Assembly (NCBI GenBank): GCA_020848835.1 | Contig: JADLHJ010000059.1 | Coordinates: forward strand, 183,854 to 247,853 | DNA: 64,000 nt | Source: Candidatus Hydrogenedentota bacterium | GTDB lineage: Bacteria > Hydrogenedentota > Hydrogenedentia > Hydrogenedentales > SLHB01 | Reading direction: 5' to 3' | Shown here: positions 43,026-50,994 of the stretch, piece after piece | How the letters are laid out: each line of letters starts with the position of its first letter | How positions within the stretch are numbered: the first letter of the stretch is position 1 | Position numbers and translations under genes: made by a program | Notes under the pieces: model-generated | Database searches by the model: none | Told to the model about the DNA's origin: nothing | Seen by the model: the letters and a program-made list of their open reading frames with translations, nothing else

Positions 43026-43325
43026 ATGATGACGAAATGGATGGCAATCGTGGCGGTCGCGTTCATGTTGCTGGTGGGAGTGATAGCAGTGTCGGCCCAG
43101 CAAGACAGTGCTCAGACGATTGGGGCATACCCGCATGTGGGAAAAGCGTGCGAGGTCCATTTCGAGGCCACTGGGATCGATACACTAAGCGGCACGATTC
43201 TCCAACAAAATGCTGAATACCTGACTTTAACCGTGAACGAAAATAAAGACGTAGTTTGGGTAAATGTGGGTCAAATTGCCTACGTCAAAGTGGTGGGCAT
43301 GGGCCCGGCTGCGCCGGTGCGTTAG
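43026..43325 (+). CDS. small secreted protein with Sm-like pattern
   Basis: 99 aa with SD AAGGAG; ATG 43026 or 43029. Signal peptide MAIVAVAFMLLVGVIAVSA, cleavage before QQDS. The mature 70 residues (GKACEVHFEATGIDTLSGTILQQNAEYLTLTVNENKDVVWVNVGQIAYVKVV) follow the strand pattern of an Sm/LSm barrel: a hydrophobic, Gly in LSGTI, and a terminal IxxIxxV strand. This fold call is by eye only. The stop overlaps the convergent regulator gene by 4 nt. Function unknown. Confidence 0.65.
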   Translation: MMTKWMAIVAVAFMLLVGVIAVSAQQDSAQTIGAYPHVGKACEVHFEATGIDTLSGTILQQNAEYLTLTVNENKDVVWVNVGQIAYVKVVGMGPAAPVR

Positions 43326-44533
43326 GAAGGTTTTTGGCCTTGTACTTCTTGCAGTCGTGCGACCTGCTGCATGACCTGTTCCAAGTGGGTCATTTTGCCG
43401 CGGTCGCCGAGTTCCTGCTGAATCTTGATGAATTTTTCTTCGCGGTTCAGAAATGCTTGCACGACTTCGGGGTCGAAGTGTTCGCCGGCGGCGTCGAGAA
43501 TGATTTCGCGTGTCTTTTCGTGCGGGAAGGGATCTTTGTAGGGGCGTTTTGTGGTCATGGCGTCGTAGGCGTCACCGAGCGCGACGATGCGTGCTGGGAG
43601 CGGAATGTCGGGCCCGAGCAGCCCGTGCGGGTAGCCGCTGCCGTTGAATTTCTCGTGATGGTAGTATGCGATGTCGCGGCCCATTTCGAGAAACGAATTG
43701 CCGCCGGCCTCAGCATCGGCCGCTTTTAACGTATCGCCGCCGATGAGCGCGTGCGTCTTCATTATGTCGAATTCTTCGTTCGAAAGTTTACCCGGCTTGA
43801 GAAGTATGGCATCGGGAATGCCGACTTTGCCGATGTCGTGCAGCGGGCTCGAGTAGTAGAGCGTTTCCACGAAGCCGCTGTCGATGATGCCGTCGTATTT
43901 CGACCAGGTGGCCATCTCAATTGCAATCTCGCGCACATAGCGTCGCATGCGTTCGAGATGTTCGCCGGTCTCAGGGTCGCGCGATTCGGCCAGGCGCGCG
44001 AGGCTGAACACGGTGGCTTGCTGGGTTCGCTCAACTTCAACGGTGCGTTCACGCACGCGTTCTTCCAGGATTTGCTTGTCGTCTTCGAGGCGTTTTTGGT
44101 AGCGCAGAATTTGGTCTTGCATCGCTTTTGATTTGACGCAACTGCGGATGCGCGCTTCAAGGAGGACGGGATCGATGGGTCGGGTGAGGAAATCGTCCAC
44201 ACCGCTCTCAAGTGCGCGGAGGTTTGCGTCATGGTCCGCGACTCCGGTGATCATAATGATGGGAATGTGGCGCGTGGTGAAGTTGCGTTTGAGGCGTTCG
44301 CACACCTCGAAACCATCCATGCCGGGCATCATCAAATCAAGCAGAATTACATCGGGAGGCGTGGCGGCAATAATTTCGAGTGCTACCTCGCCGCCATTTG
44401 CGGGTACGACCGTGTAGCCTTTGGGTGCGAGCATGCGCCGGTACAACTCGAGGTTCTCCGGCATATCGTCCACAACCAAGATTGTGGGCAGGGTCCTGGT
44501 GTATTCGACGACTTCGGTGCCAGCTGCGTTCAT
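43322..44533 (-). CDS. response regulator with HD-GYP phosphodiesterase domain
   Basis: 403 aa. Receiver domain at residues 16-132 (ILVVDDMPENLELYRRML; phospho-Asp in DVILLDLMMPGMDGF; MITGVADHD; switch Lys replaced in FLTRPID). A coiled coil (DDKQILEERVRERTVEVERTQQ) links to HD-GYP at about 180-375: SRDPETGEHLERMRRY, PLHDIGKVGIPDAIL, THALIGGD, YYHHEKFNGSGYPHGL and VALGDAYDAMTTKRPYK. All metal ligands seem kept, so active c-di-GMP hydrolysis is expected. RpfG-like. Confidence 0.92.
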   Translation of the reverse strand: MNAAGTEVVEYTRTLPTILVVDDMPENLELYRRMLAPKGYTVVPANGGEVALEIIAATPPDVILLDLMMPGMDGFEVCERLKRNFTTRHIPIIMITGVADHDANLRALESGVDDFLTRPIDPVLLEARIRSCVKSKAMQDQILRYQKRLEDDKQILEERVRERTVEVERTQQATVFSLARLAESRDPETGEHLERMRRYVREIAIEMATWSKYDGIIDSGFVETLYYSSPLHDIGKVGIPDAILLKPGKLSNEEFDIMKTHALIGGDTLKAADAEAGGNSFLEMGRDIAYYHHEKFNGSGYPHGLLGPDIPLPARIVALGDAYDAMTTKRPYKDPFPHEKTREIILDAAGEHFDPEVVQAFLNREEKFIKIQQELGDRGKMTHLEQVMQQVARLQEVQGQKPS

Positions 44534-44708
44534 GCAAACCTCAAAAAAGCAAAACGCGATGGCGTCCGATCAGGCCCCGCGCTCCGCTCCAACTCCATGC
44601 GCATCGTAGCACGGTATTGAAGATCGCGCAAGGAATATCGCCACGTTGACCGCGCGCGAGCGCTTGCGCATACTTTCGCGATGCACATCAAAGGAAAGCA
44701 GGCGCATC

Positions 44709-45098
44709 ATGCCGGGACGTGACACCGCTGTCATATCGGGGAAAGATCTGCAAGATCAGGTTGCAGCGTTGGGCCGCGAGCTTAGTCTTTCGGTAGACAC
44801 GGAAGTGGAAGTGGGACGGCGCGTGTGGGGTGCGCGGCGGAGGATCGATGTTGTACTCAAGCACAAAGAAACGCGCGTGAGTCTCGGCATCGAGTGCAAA
44901 TATCAAAGCGGGCCCGGCAGCGCGGAAGAGAAAATCCCCGCGACGATCCAAGACATTCGCGCGTGGCCGATTCGCGGTATCGTAGTGTATTGCGGCGCGG
45001 GTTTTTCTACGAACATGGAATCCTATCTTTTATCTACAGGCATGGCGGTTGAACTGTGCGATCTGAAGCCGTGGTTGGAGTTGTACTTCGGCTTATGA
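44709..45098 (+). CDS. compact PD-(D/E)XK nuclease-like protein
   Basis: 129 aa from the ATG at 44709; the track start at 44646 has no better support. The core is RRRIDVVLKHKETRVSLGIECKYQ, with D47, E62 and K64 in the spacing of the PD-(D/E)XK nuclease active site and Q66 after it. Upstream GKDLQDQVAALGRELSL resembles the first core helix, and GIVVYCGAGFSTNMESYL the last strand and helix. No separate DNA-recognition domain fits in this length. The stop overlaps the start of a Dam methylase gene (ATGA), suggesting a restriction partner or repair accessory. Cleavage activity and specificity are unproven. Confidence 0.75.
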   Translation: MPGRDTAVISGKDLQDQVAALGRELSLSVDTEVEVGRRVWGARRRIDVVLKHKETRVSLGIECKYQSGPGSAEEKIPATIQDIRAWPIRGIVVYCGAGFSTNMESYLLSTGMAVELCDLKPWLELYFGL

Positions 45099-45946
45099 CT
45101 AAACAAATGCCGCGGCGCATGTCGATGCCGCGCCCATTCTTGAAGTGGGTCGGTGGGAAGGGGCAGCTTCTAAACGAATTGCTGGCACAGGTGGATCGCG
45201 CCGGTAAATTCCATCGCTATCACGAGCCCTTCGTAGGCGGCGGCGCGTTGTTTTTCGAGCTGGTACGCACGGGGCGCATGCCCGCGGCGAAGGCATATCT
45301 TTCGGATAACAATGCAAACCTGATTGCCGTGTATCGCGGCGTGCGTGAAGATGTGGACCGGGTGATAGCGTTGTTGCTCGAACACAAACGCAAGCATTCG
45401 GAGAAACACTATTACGAAGTGCGCGCCCGGGCGCCGAAGGACGACATCGATCAGGCGGCGCGGATTATCTACCTGAACAAAACAGGCTATAACGGACTGT
45501 ATCGGGAGAACAGCCAGGGAAAGTATAACGTGCCGTTTGGACGGTATAAGAACCCGGGCATCTGCGATGAAGAAAATCTGCGTGCCGTTGCGAAAGCGCT
45601 GCAAAAGGCCAAGTTGGAAGTCAGGCATTTCGCCAAAGTGTTGGATTGTGTGGACAAGGGAGATTTTGTGTATTTCGATCCTCCTTATCATCCCGTCTCA
45701 AAGACCGCGTCGTTCACCGGCTACGACAAAGGCGGATTTAGCGAGGACTTTCAGCGGCTGCTGGCGAAAATCGCCGAAGACCTCGACGCGCGCGGCGTGC
45801 GTGTGCTGTTATCGAATTCGATGACGCCACTGGTGAAAGAACTGTATGCGAAATTTACAATCGATGAAGTATTTGCTAACCGCAATGTAAACAGCCGCGG
45901 AGACCGGCGCGGGAAAATTAGCGAAGCGTTAATTCGGAATTTTTAG
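45095..45946 (+). CDS. dam: DNA adenine methylase, Dam/DpnM type
   Basis: 283 aa from the ATG at 45095, coupled to the nuclease gene. N6-adenine methyltransferase of the alpha group: FLKWVGGKGQLL (SAM-binding start), YHEPFVGGGALFFEL, LSDNNANLIAVYRGV, YLNKTGYNGLYRENSQGKYNVPFGRYKNP, catalytic DPPY at about residues 195-198 and SNSMTP late. These are the motifs of Dam and DpnM enzymes, which methylate GATC, so GATC is the expected target. Complete. Confidence 0.93.
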   Translation: MTKQMPRRMSMPRPFLKWVGGKGQLLNELLAQVDRAGKFHRYHEPFVGGGALFFELVRTGRMPAAKAYLSDNNANLIAVYRGVREDVDRVIALLLEHKRKHSEKHYYEVRARAPKDDIDQAARIIYLNKTGYNGLYRENSQGKYNVPFGRYKNPGICDEENLRAVAKALQKAKLEVRHFAKVLDCVDKGDFVYFDPPYHPVSKTASFTGYDKGGFSEDFQRLLAKIAEDLDARGVRVLLSNSMTPLVKELYAKFTIDEVFANRNVNSRGDRRGKISEALIRNF

Positions 45947-45988
45947 CGGAATACCTCAGCCTCTGGCTTCGGGTGATGTTGAATGGGG

Positions 45989-46049
45989 GCACGGGCGTCC
46001 CGCCCGTGATTTTTGGATTAAAATTCAATCACGGGCGGGACGCCCGTGC
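45989..46049. repeat. long perfect inverted repeat made of nested palindromes
   Basis: Arms of 23 nt (45989-46011 and 46027-46049) are perfect reverse complements around a 15-nt loop. Each arm itself folds, CACGGGCG against CGCCCGTG. It sits between the convergent dam and glycosyltransferase genes. No T-run follows, and the structure looks like a dispersed REP-type unit more than a simple terminator, though it may also stop transcription. Confidence 0.85.
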
Positions 46050-46054
46050 TCCTG

Positions 46055-47614
46055 TTACGGTATCCTCGCGACGGTTTCTTCTAGCGATAGATTCGGTATG
46101 GGATTGCGCTCGTAGACTTCTCGGGCGATTGCTTTCAATGTGCGTTCGCGTTTGCGCGCTACAATAATTGCCGCAGGATCGTGCGCGGACGCCGCTTCGC
46201 GCAGTTCCATGCGCAACACCACGTAGCCGAGCGATTCGATTGCCGCCCACACACTGGCCGGATCGTGTGACGGACTTAGGCGCTTCATGTCCTCTGCGGT
46301 AAGCCCAACGACTAAAGTTCCCCCGCAGCGGAGCAGGCCACGGATATTGTTCAGGACTTCCTCCGAAATGTTTAGTGTTTCACTCGGCAGGGCCAGGACG
46401 GTATCGAATGGTGCACTATCGGGCACTTCATTGGCGGCCATTAAACCGTCGTAGGACCCGCGGCGAATGTTTGCGCGTTCGGCGTCATTCGCTACCCCGG
46501 TCAACTGTTGGACGCCTCGTCCGCGCAATGAATACTTCGTTACGCCTGCGTTCATCCCGTAGTCTGCGACGTGGCCGGGGACAGTGGGCAGGTAATCAAG
46601 AATTGCCCCGTGGCCGCGCAGGAGGGGCCATGCACGGGCTTGCACCCAATCGACCTTCTCTCCGACGATGGCCAGAAGCTGCTGAACGCGGTGCGCATAG
46701 GTGTGGTTTGCGAGCACTTCGGAGCGCGCGCTTGCGGCGACCTTTTCGCGCGCGGCATCATCATTTGCGTACTTGCGCGCAAGATCGATTAGATCGTCGT
46801 CGTCATATGCAATCAGATGTTCGCGATCACGGAATAGTTCGAAGAGGCCGTTCACATCGGCGTTGCGATTGGTCAGTAAGGGCACACCAATCGCCATCGA
46901 TTCGAACACGCGCATGTTTATGTCCTGCGCGACGGAGCTATTGAATGCAAGTCTGGCGGTCGAATAGGCGCGGGACATTGAAGTTGTGTCGAGTGCGGTA
47001 TCGGCCAGCACGGAGAAGTGTTCCGCTAGACGCGAAATGCGGTTTGCGCGTTCCGCATGCAGGGATCGTTCAATGCTCCCGACAAACGCGAGATCATGAA
47101 TTTTTTCCACCGGCATCGGGCGATGTACATCCGGATCGCAGGCCAGGGGCAGCCAATGTGCATGCGCACAACCGGCGGCCGCGAAGTGCGCGGCAAATTC
47201 GCGTTGCGCGGCAAACACAAAATCGTAGGGCCGCGCGTGAATCATTTCGGCGAAGTCGTGCCAGGTGTCGATACTGAGGTGTGCCGTGGGGCAGGTGAGC
47301 CAATCGATATTTTCTATCTGCGGCACGCCGGACTGGAGGGCTACGACAAGGTCCGGGCGCCAGCCATCCGGCAATGCTTCGACAAGTTCGTTGACAGAAG
47401 ACACGTCGCGATCCACGTCGTTAGATGTGACTAAATGTGCGAGATGCGTGCGGCCGGTAGCTTCGAGGTCGGCGGCTGTCAGCGACGAGCCAATTGTCAC
47501 GACATCGCAGAAACTGCGAAAGGCTTTGACGTAGTGGTGGACCCAGATAAAGGGTGTAGCTTTGCAGACGATGCAGACGCGCAGGCGGGACGAGGTATCA
47601 GGCAAGCTCGCCAT
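46055..47614 (-). CDS. CgeB-like glycosyltransferase fused to a methyltransferase-like domain
   Basis: 519 aa from the ATG at 47614, overlapping the upstream regulator gene by 17 nt. GT-B fold in residues 1-330: LRVCIVCKATPFIWVHHYVKAF, SIDTWHDFAEMIHARPYDFVFAAQ, then SVAQDINMRVFESMAIGVPLLTNRNADVNGLF and AYDDDDLIDLARKYAND, the glycosyl-transferase family 1_2 (CgeB) signature. From about 330 (VADYGMNAGVTKYSLRG ... FDTVLALPSETLN ... LLRCGGTLVVGL) a class-I methyltransferase-like fold follows, without the usual GxGxG loop. Donor and acceptor unknown; envelope or flagellin glycan is possible. Confidence 0.78.
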   Translation of the reverse strand: MASLPDTSSRLRVCIVCKATPFIWVHHYVKAFRSFCDVVTIGSSLTAADLEATGRTHLAHLVTSNDVDRDVSSVNELVEALPDGWRPDLVVALQSGVPQIENIDWLTCPTAHLSIDTWHDFAEMIHARPYDFVFAAQREFAAHFAAAGCAHAHWLPLACDPDVHRPMPVEKIHDLAFVGSIERSLHAERANRISRLAEHFSVLADTALDTTSMSRAYSTARLAFNSSVAQDINMRVFESMAIGVPLLTNRNADVNGLFELFRDREHLIAYDDDDLIDLARKYANDDAAREKVAASARSEVLANHTYAHRVQQLLAIVGEKVDWVQARAWPLLRGHGAILDYLPTVPGHVADYGMNAGVTKYSLRGRGVQQLTGVANDAERANIRRGSYDGLMAANEVPDSAPFDTVLALPSETLNISEEVLNNIRGLLRCGGTLVVGLTAEDMKRLSPSHDPASVWAAIESLGYVVLRMELREAASAHDPAAIIVARKRERTLKAIAREVYERNPIPNLSLEETVARIP

Positions 47615-49091
47615 GCTCGATGACGTGGACGAGTGCGTCCGATGCGTCCACATCGAATTGGATGCCGCGTTGTTTCCTGATTTCGCCAACGATATCCCCG
47701 GCGGGCAACGCGTCGCGATATGCGCGCGGACTCGACATGGCGACGTATGCGTCGGCGACGCTCATGATTCGGGCGAGAATCGGAATCTGATCACCATGAA
47801 GGCCGTCGGGATAGCCGCTGCCATCAAGGCGTTCGTGGTGGTGGCGGATGATTTCCAGGTGCGCCTTCGGTAGAAACTGCGCGTTGCGCGCGAGATCATA
47901 GCCGATGATCGGATGCCTGCGAATTGCCTCCCATTCATCTTTGGTGAGTTCGCCGGTTTTTGTTAGCAGGGAAACATCGAGCGAGATTTTTCCAAGGTCA
48001 TAAAGCGCAGCGCCGATTTCGATTGCCGCGAAGTCAGAGGCGCCGAGGCCGAGCCTTTTGGCGATGGCTTGCGCCGCGCGGGTAACGCGGGAGGCTCGGC
48101 CCTTGCCGTTCGACTCGCGCAGTTCCTGCAACTCCGCCAGTTGGCGCAGCGTGGCGATGTGGCCGGATTCACAGAGGCGCACGAGACGAATATTTTCGAT
48201 TGCGGCGGCGGCGTGCTTGGCCATAACGTCGAGCACTTTGAGATCGGCTTCGCTGAAGTTCGCGCCATTGTGTTTGCCGCATACATTCAGCACCGCGAGT
48301 ACTTGCGAGGGCCCTTTGCCGGCCGAAGCGAAGGAAATATGCTCCATCGCGCCTGCCAGCGGAACAGAAACGAAGGACGAATGCGGCAAGCGCCGGCTGA
48401 GCGATTCCGTTTCGTGGCTGCGAATGTTTGTGACGAGCAGCGGCTGCTGCGTCTGCATCACGCGGCCGCTGATGCTTTCGGCAACATTGACGCGGGCGGA
48501 TGACGCTTCGCGGGGAAGACCACGGCTGGCGACAACTTCGAGCGCCTGTCCATCAGGCGTGGCCAACATGAGCGAGCCGCGTTGCGCGCCGACTTGGCGC
48601 AATGCGGACTCCAACACAAACTCGTGCAGTTCGAATTCGTCGCGGATGTTTGCCATGGATTGGCTGATCGAAAAAATCTCGGTTAACTCATTTAGACGCG
48701 CGTTCTCTGACTGGAGCCTCGCGCGGTCTAAAGCGTTGGACACAGCAAGTTTTACTTCGCTGAGACTGAAGGGCTTCAGCACGTAGTCGTATGCGCCTTC
48801 TTTCACGGCGGCGCGCGCGGTCTCGAGCGTGGCGAAACCAGTCATCACAATGGGAATTAGCGAAGGACGAACCTTTCGCGCGCGACGGATCAGTTCGATG
48901 CCGTCCATATCGGGCATCATGATATCCGTGAAGAGCAGTGCGAATTCGTCGCGCTGTACGATTACCTCAAGCGCGGCGGGCGCGCTGGCAACCGATTCTA
49001 CGGAATAGCCGTCATCGGTGAGAATATCGCTGAGTAGTTCGCGAATGACCGACTCGTCGTCAACGATCAGAATACGGTTCGCTGCGTTCAT
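47598..49091 (-). CDS. response regulator with GAF and degenerate HD-GYP domain
   Basis: 497 aa. Receiver at residues 6-120 (ILIVDDESVIRELLSDIL; phospho-Asp in LLFTDIMMPDMDGIEL; switch Lys in DYVLKPFSL). GAF-like domain at about 165-305. HD-GYP region at about 310-480 keeps RHHHERLDGSGYPDGLHGD and the SVADAY aspartate, but reads GRASRVTRAAQ where GHxxRV is usual and ALYDLGKIS where HD-x-GK is usual, so two metal-binding histidines are missing. Phosphodiesterase activity is doubtful; it may be a binding or signalling version. Followed by the glycosyltransferase gene. Confidence 0.88.
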   Translation of the reverse strand: MNAANRILIVDDESVIRELLSDILTDDGYSVESVASAPAALEVIVQRDEFALLFTDIMMPDMDGIELIRRARKVRPSLIPIVMTGFATLETARAAVKEGAYDYVLKPFSLSEVKLAVSNALDRARLQSENARLNELTEIFSISQSMANIRDEFELHEFVLESALRQVGAQRGSLMLATPDGQALEVVASRGLPREASSARVNVAESISGRVMQTQQPLLVTNIRSHETESLSRRLPHSSFVSVPLAGAMEHISFASAGKGPSQVLAVLNVCGKHNGANFSEADLKVLDVMAKHAAAAIENIRLVRLCESGHIATLRQLAELQELRESNGKGRASRVTRAAQAIAKRLGLGASDFAAIEIGAALYDLGKISLDVSLLTKTGELTKDEWEAIRRHPIIGYDLARNAQFLPKAHLEIIRHHHERLDGSGYPDGLHGDQIPILARIMSVADAYVAMSSPRAYRDALPAGDIVGEIRKQRGIQFDVDASDALVHVIEHGELA

Positions 49092-49145
49092 GAACGGGCC
49101 GGTACCCCCTTTACGTCCCTATATGATACCACATGCGCAGGGAGA

Positions 49146-50528
49146 TTAGCCTAGCGTCTTAAGGATTTGACGTGCGCGTTTGATTGCTGCCTTGACTTGT
49201 CGCGGAGCGGTGCCGCCGACGTGATCGCGGCGGCGCAAAATATTCTGAGGATCTAGGCAGCGATATACATCACGTTCGACTCGCGGCGAGAATTTCTTGA
49301 ATTCATCGAGGGTAAGTTCAGGAAGACGTTTTCCGGTTTTGGTGCAGTGGAGCACTATGCGGCCCACGATGCCGTGGGCTTCGCGGAAAGGGACCCCTTT
49401 TTCAGCGAGGTAGTCCGCGATGTCGGTCGCTTCGAGAAATCCTTCGCGCGTAGCTTCGCGCATAGTTTCGATGTTGAAACGAATGGAAGGCAGCATCGCG
49501 GTAACAACGCGGATGCAGAGCTGCACGGTGTCGGATGCATCGAAGACGGGCTCCTTGTCTTCCTGCATATCGCGGTTGTAGGTGAGTGGAAGCCCCTTCA
49601 TCAGCGTAAGAAGTGCGGCGAGATCGCCATAGACGCGGCCGGTCTTTCCGCGCACGAGTTCGGCGACGTCCGGGTTTTTCTTTTGCGGCATGATGCTTGA
49701 GCCAGTGGTGTAGGCGTCGCCGATTTCGATGAACCCGTAAGCAGGTGTGGACCACAGGATTAGTTCCTCGCAGAGACGCGAGAGGTGCATCATCGTGATT
49801 GCGGCGTTTGCGCAAAACTCGATCAGGTAGTCGCGATCCGACACGGCGTCCATACTGTTGCCGCATACCGCGTCAAAGCCAAGTTCTTCGGCAACGGTGA
49901 AACGATCGATGGCGTGCGGCGTTCCGGCGAGCGCGGCTGAACCAAGTGGCAAAATGTTCACCCGCGTGCGCAGTTCGATGAAGCGGATACGGTCGCGGTG
50001 GAACATTTCGAAATACGCGAGCATGTGATGCGCGAGAGAGACGGGTTGCGCGTGCTGTAGGTGTGTGCAACCGGGCAGAATCGTTTCGACGTGCGATTCG
50101 GCGATACGAACAAATGCATCCTGAAGATGCGCGAGCTGGTGATCGATGGCGTCGATCTGGTCGCGCGCCCAAAGGCGCACATCGGTCGCGATTTGATCGT
50201 TGCGGCTGCGTGCTGTGTGCAGGCGTTTTCCCGCATCGCCGATTCTTTTGACGAGCGCGGTTTCGATATTGGTGTGAACGTCCTCGAGAGCGGGATCGAA
50301 AACAAACTTGCCCACTTCGATATCTTTGGCGATGGCGCCAAGGCCGGTAATGATTTTCTTGCTGTCAGCCTTGGAGATGATTCCCTGCGCGCCGAGCATG
50401 CGCGCATGAGCGATGCTGGCGCGGATGTCCCACTTCGCAAGGCGCGCGTCGAACGAAACGGACTCCCCAAGTTTTTCGACGAGCGAATCGGTTTTGCCTT
50501 CGAAACGCCCGCCCCATTGCTTTGCCAT
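49146..50528 (-). CDS. argH: argininosuccinate lyase
   Basis: 460 aa, last step to arginine: argininosuccinate to arginine + fumarate. Motifs: N-terminal QWGGRFEGKTDSLVEKLGESV, HTARSRNDQIATDVRLWARD, PGCTHLQHAQPVSLAHHMLAY, and the superfamily signature TGSSIMPQKKNPDVAELVRGKTGRVYG. Good match over the full length. Downstream end of the argD-argF-argG-argH run, separated from argG by a small gene and a REP pair. Confidence 0.97.
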   Translation of the reverse strand: MAKQWGGRFEGKTDSLVEKLGESVSFDARLAKWDIRASIAHARMLGAQGIISKADSKKIITGLGAIAKDIEVGKFVFDPALEDVHTNIETALVKRIGDAGKRLHTARSRNDQIATDVRLWARDQIDAIDHQLAHLQDAFVRIAESHVETILPGCTHLQHAQPVSLAHHMLAYFEMFHRDRIRFIELRTRVNILPLGSAALAGTPHAIDRFTVAEELGFDAVCGNSMDAVSDRDYLIEFCANAAITMMHLSRLCEELILWSTPAYGFIEIGDAYTTGSSIMPQKKNPDVAELVRGKTGRVYGDLAALLTLMKGLPLTYNRDMQEDKEPVFDASDTVQLCIRVVTAMLPSIRFNIETMREATREGFLEATDIADYLAEKGVPFREAHGIVGRIVLHCTKTGKRLPELTLDEFKKFSPRVERDVYRCLDPQNILRRRDHVGGTAPRQVKAAIKRARQILKTLG

Positions 50529-50576
50529 GCTTTGATTAGTTCCTATCCAAATTGAACGTTGACAAACCCTGCGCTA

Positions 50577-50676
50577 TTTGGAGTGCGCCGGCGGTTAGAC
50601 GGCGCTTTGGCTATGCACGCGCAGGACGGCCAAACAGCCAAAGCGGTGATTGCCCGCCACCGCACTCAATATAGTC
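50577..50676. repeat. REP-like hairpin pair, tail to tail
   Basis: Plus-strand copy at 50577-50612 (TTTGGAGTGCGCCGGCGGTTAGACGGCGCTTTGGCT, stem GCGCCG/CGGCGC) and a minus-strand copy at 50633-50676 (stem GCGGTG/CACCGC). They lie between argH and the Cys-rich gene. Same family as 31396-31440 and 52291-52395. Confidence 0.8.
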
Positions 50677-50687
50677 CACTTCCTTGA

Positions 50688-50978
50688 CTATGTTGTGCGC
50701 CATAACAAGTACGCGATCCAAACAAATAGCGCCACGCAAAAAGTGAAGCGCACTACTTTCCACAGCGGCGTTGTCCTTGACAACTCGGCGTAACACGAAT
50801 CGCACCATGCACCGGTGACCGGCGCATCGGGGTGTGCGCGCGTGTGGCCCATCTCGCCACAGATTCCACAGGTGCCGCAGTAGCCGCGCGGGATGCCCTG
50901 TTGCTCAAAGAACTCCGGTTTCGTCTCCCACAAGTGGCAGTAGCAGGTGTGCGATTGCTCGGCAGTCGTGCTTTCCAC
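50688..50978 (-). CDS. small Cys-rich zinc-binding membrane protein
   Basis: About 96 aa if it begins at the GTG at 50978, 17 nt after argG; the track start at 51038 lies in argG. Cysteine pairs (CYCH, CGTCGICGE, CDSC) suggest one or two bound zinc ions. A single membrane helix (VVRFTFCVALFVWIAYLLW) ends the protein, placing the metal part on the cytoplasmic side if positive-inside holds. No family recognised. Co-transcription with argG and argH is likely. The start is uncertain. Confidence 0.55.
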   Translation of the reverse strand: MESTTAEQSHTCYCHLWETKPEFFEQQGIPRGYCGTCGICGEMGHTRAHPDAPVTGAWCDSCYAELSRTTPLWKVVRFTFCVALFVWIAYLLWRTT

Positions 50979-50994
50979 TTCAAAAGGCAAACGT

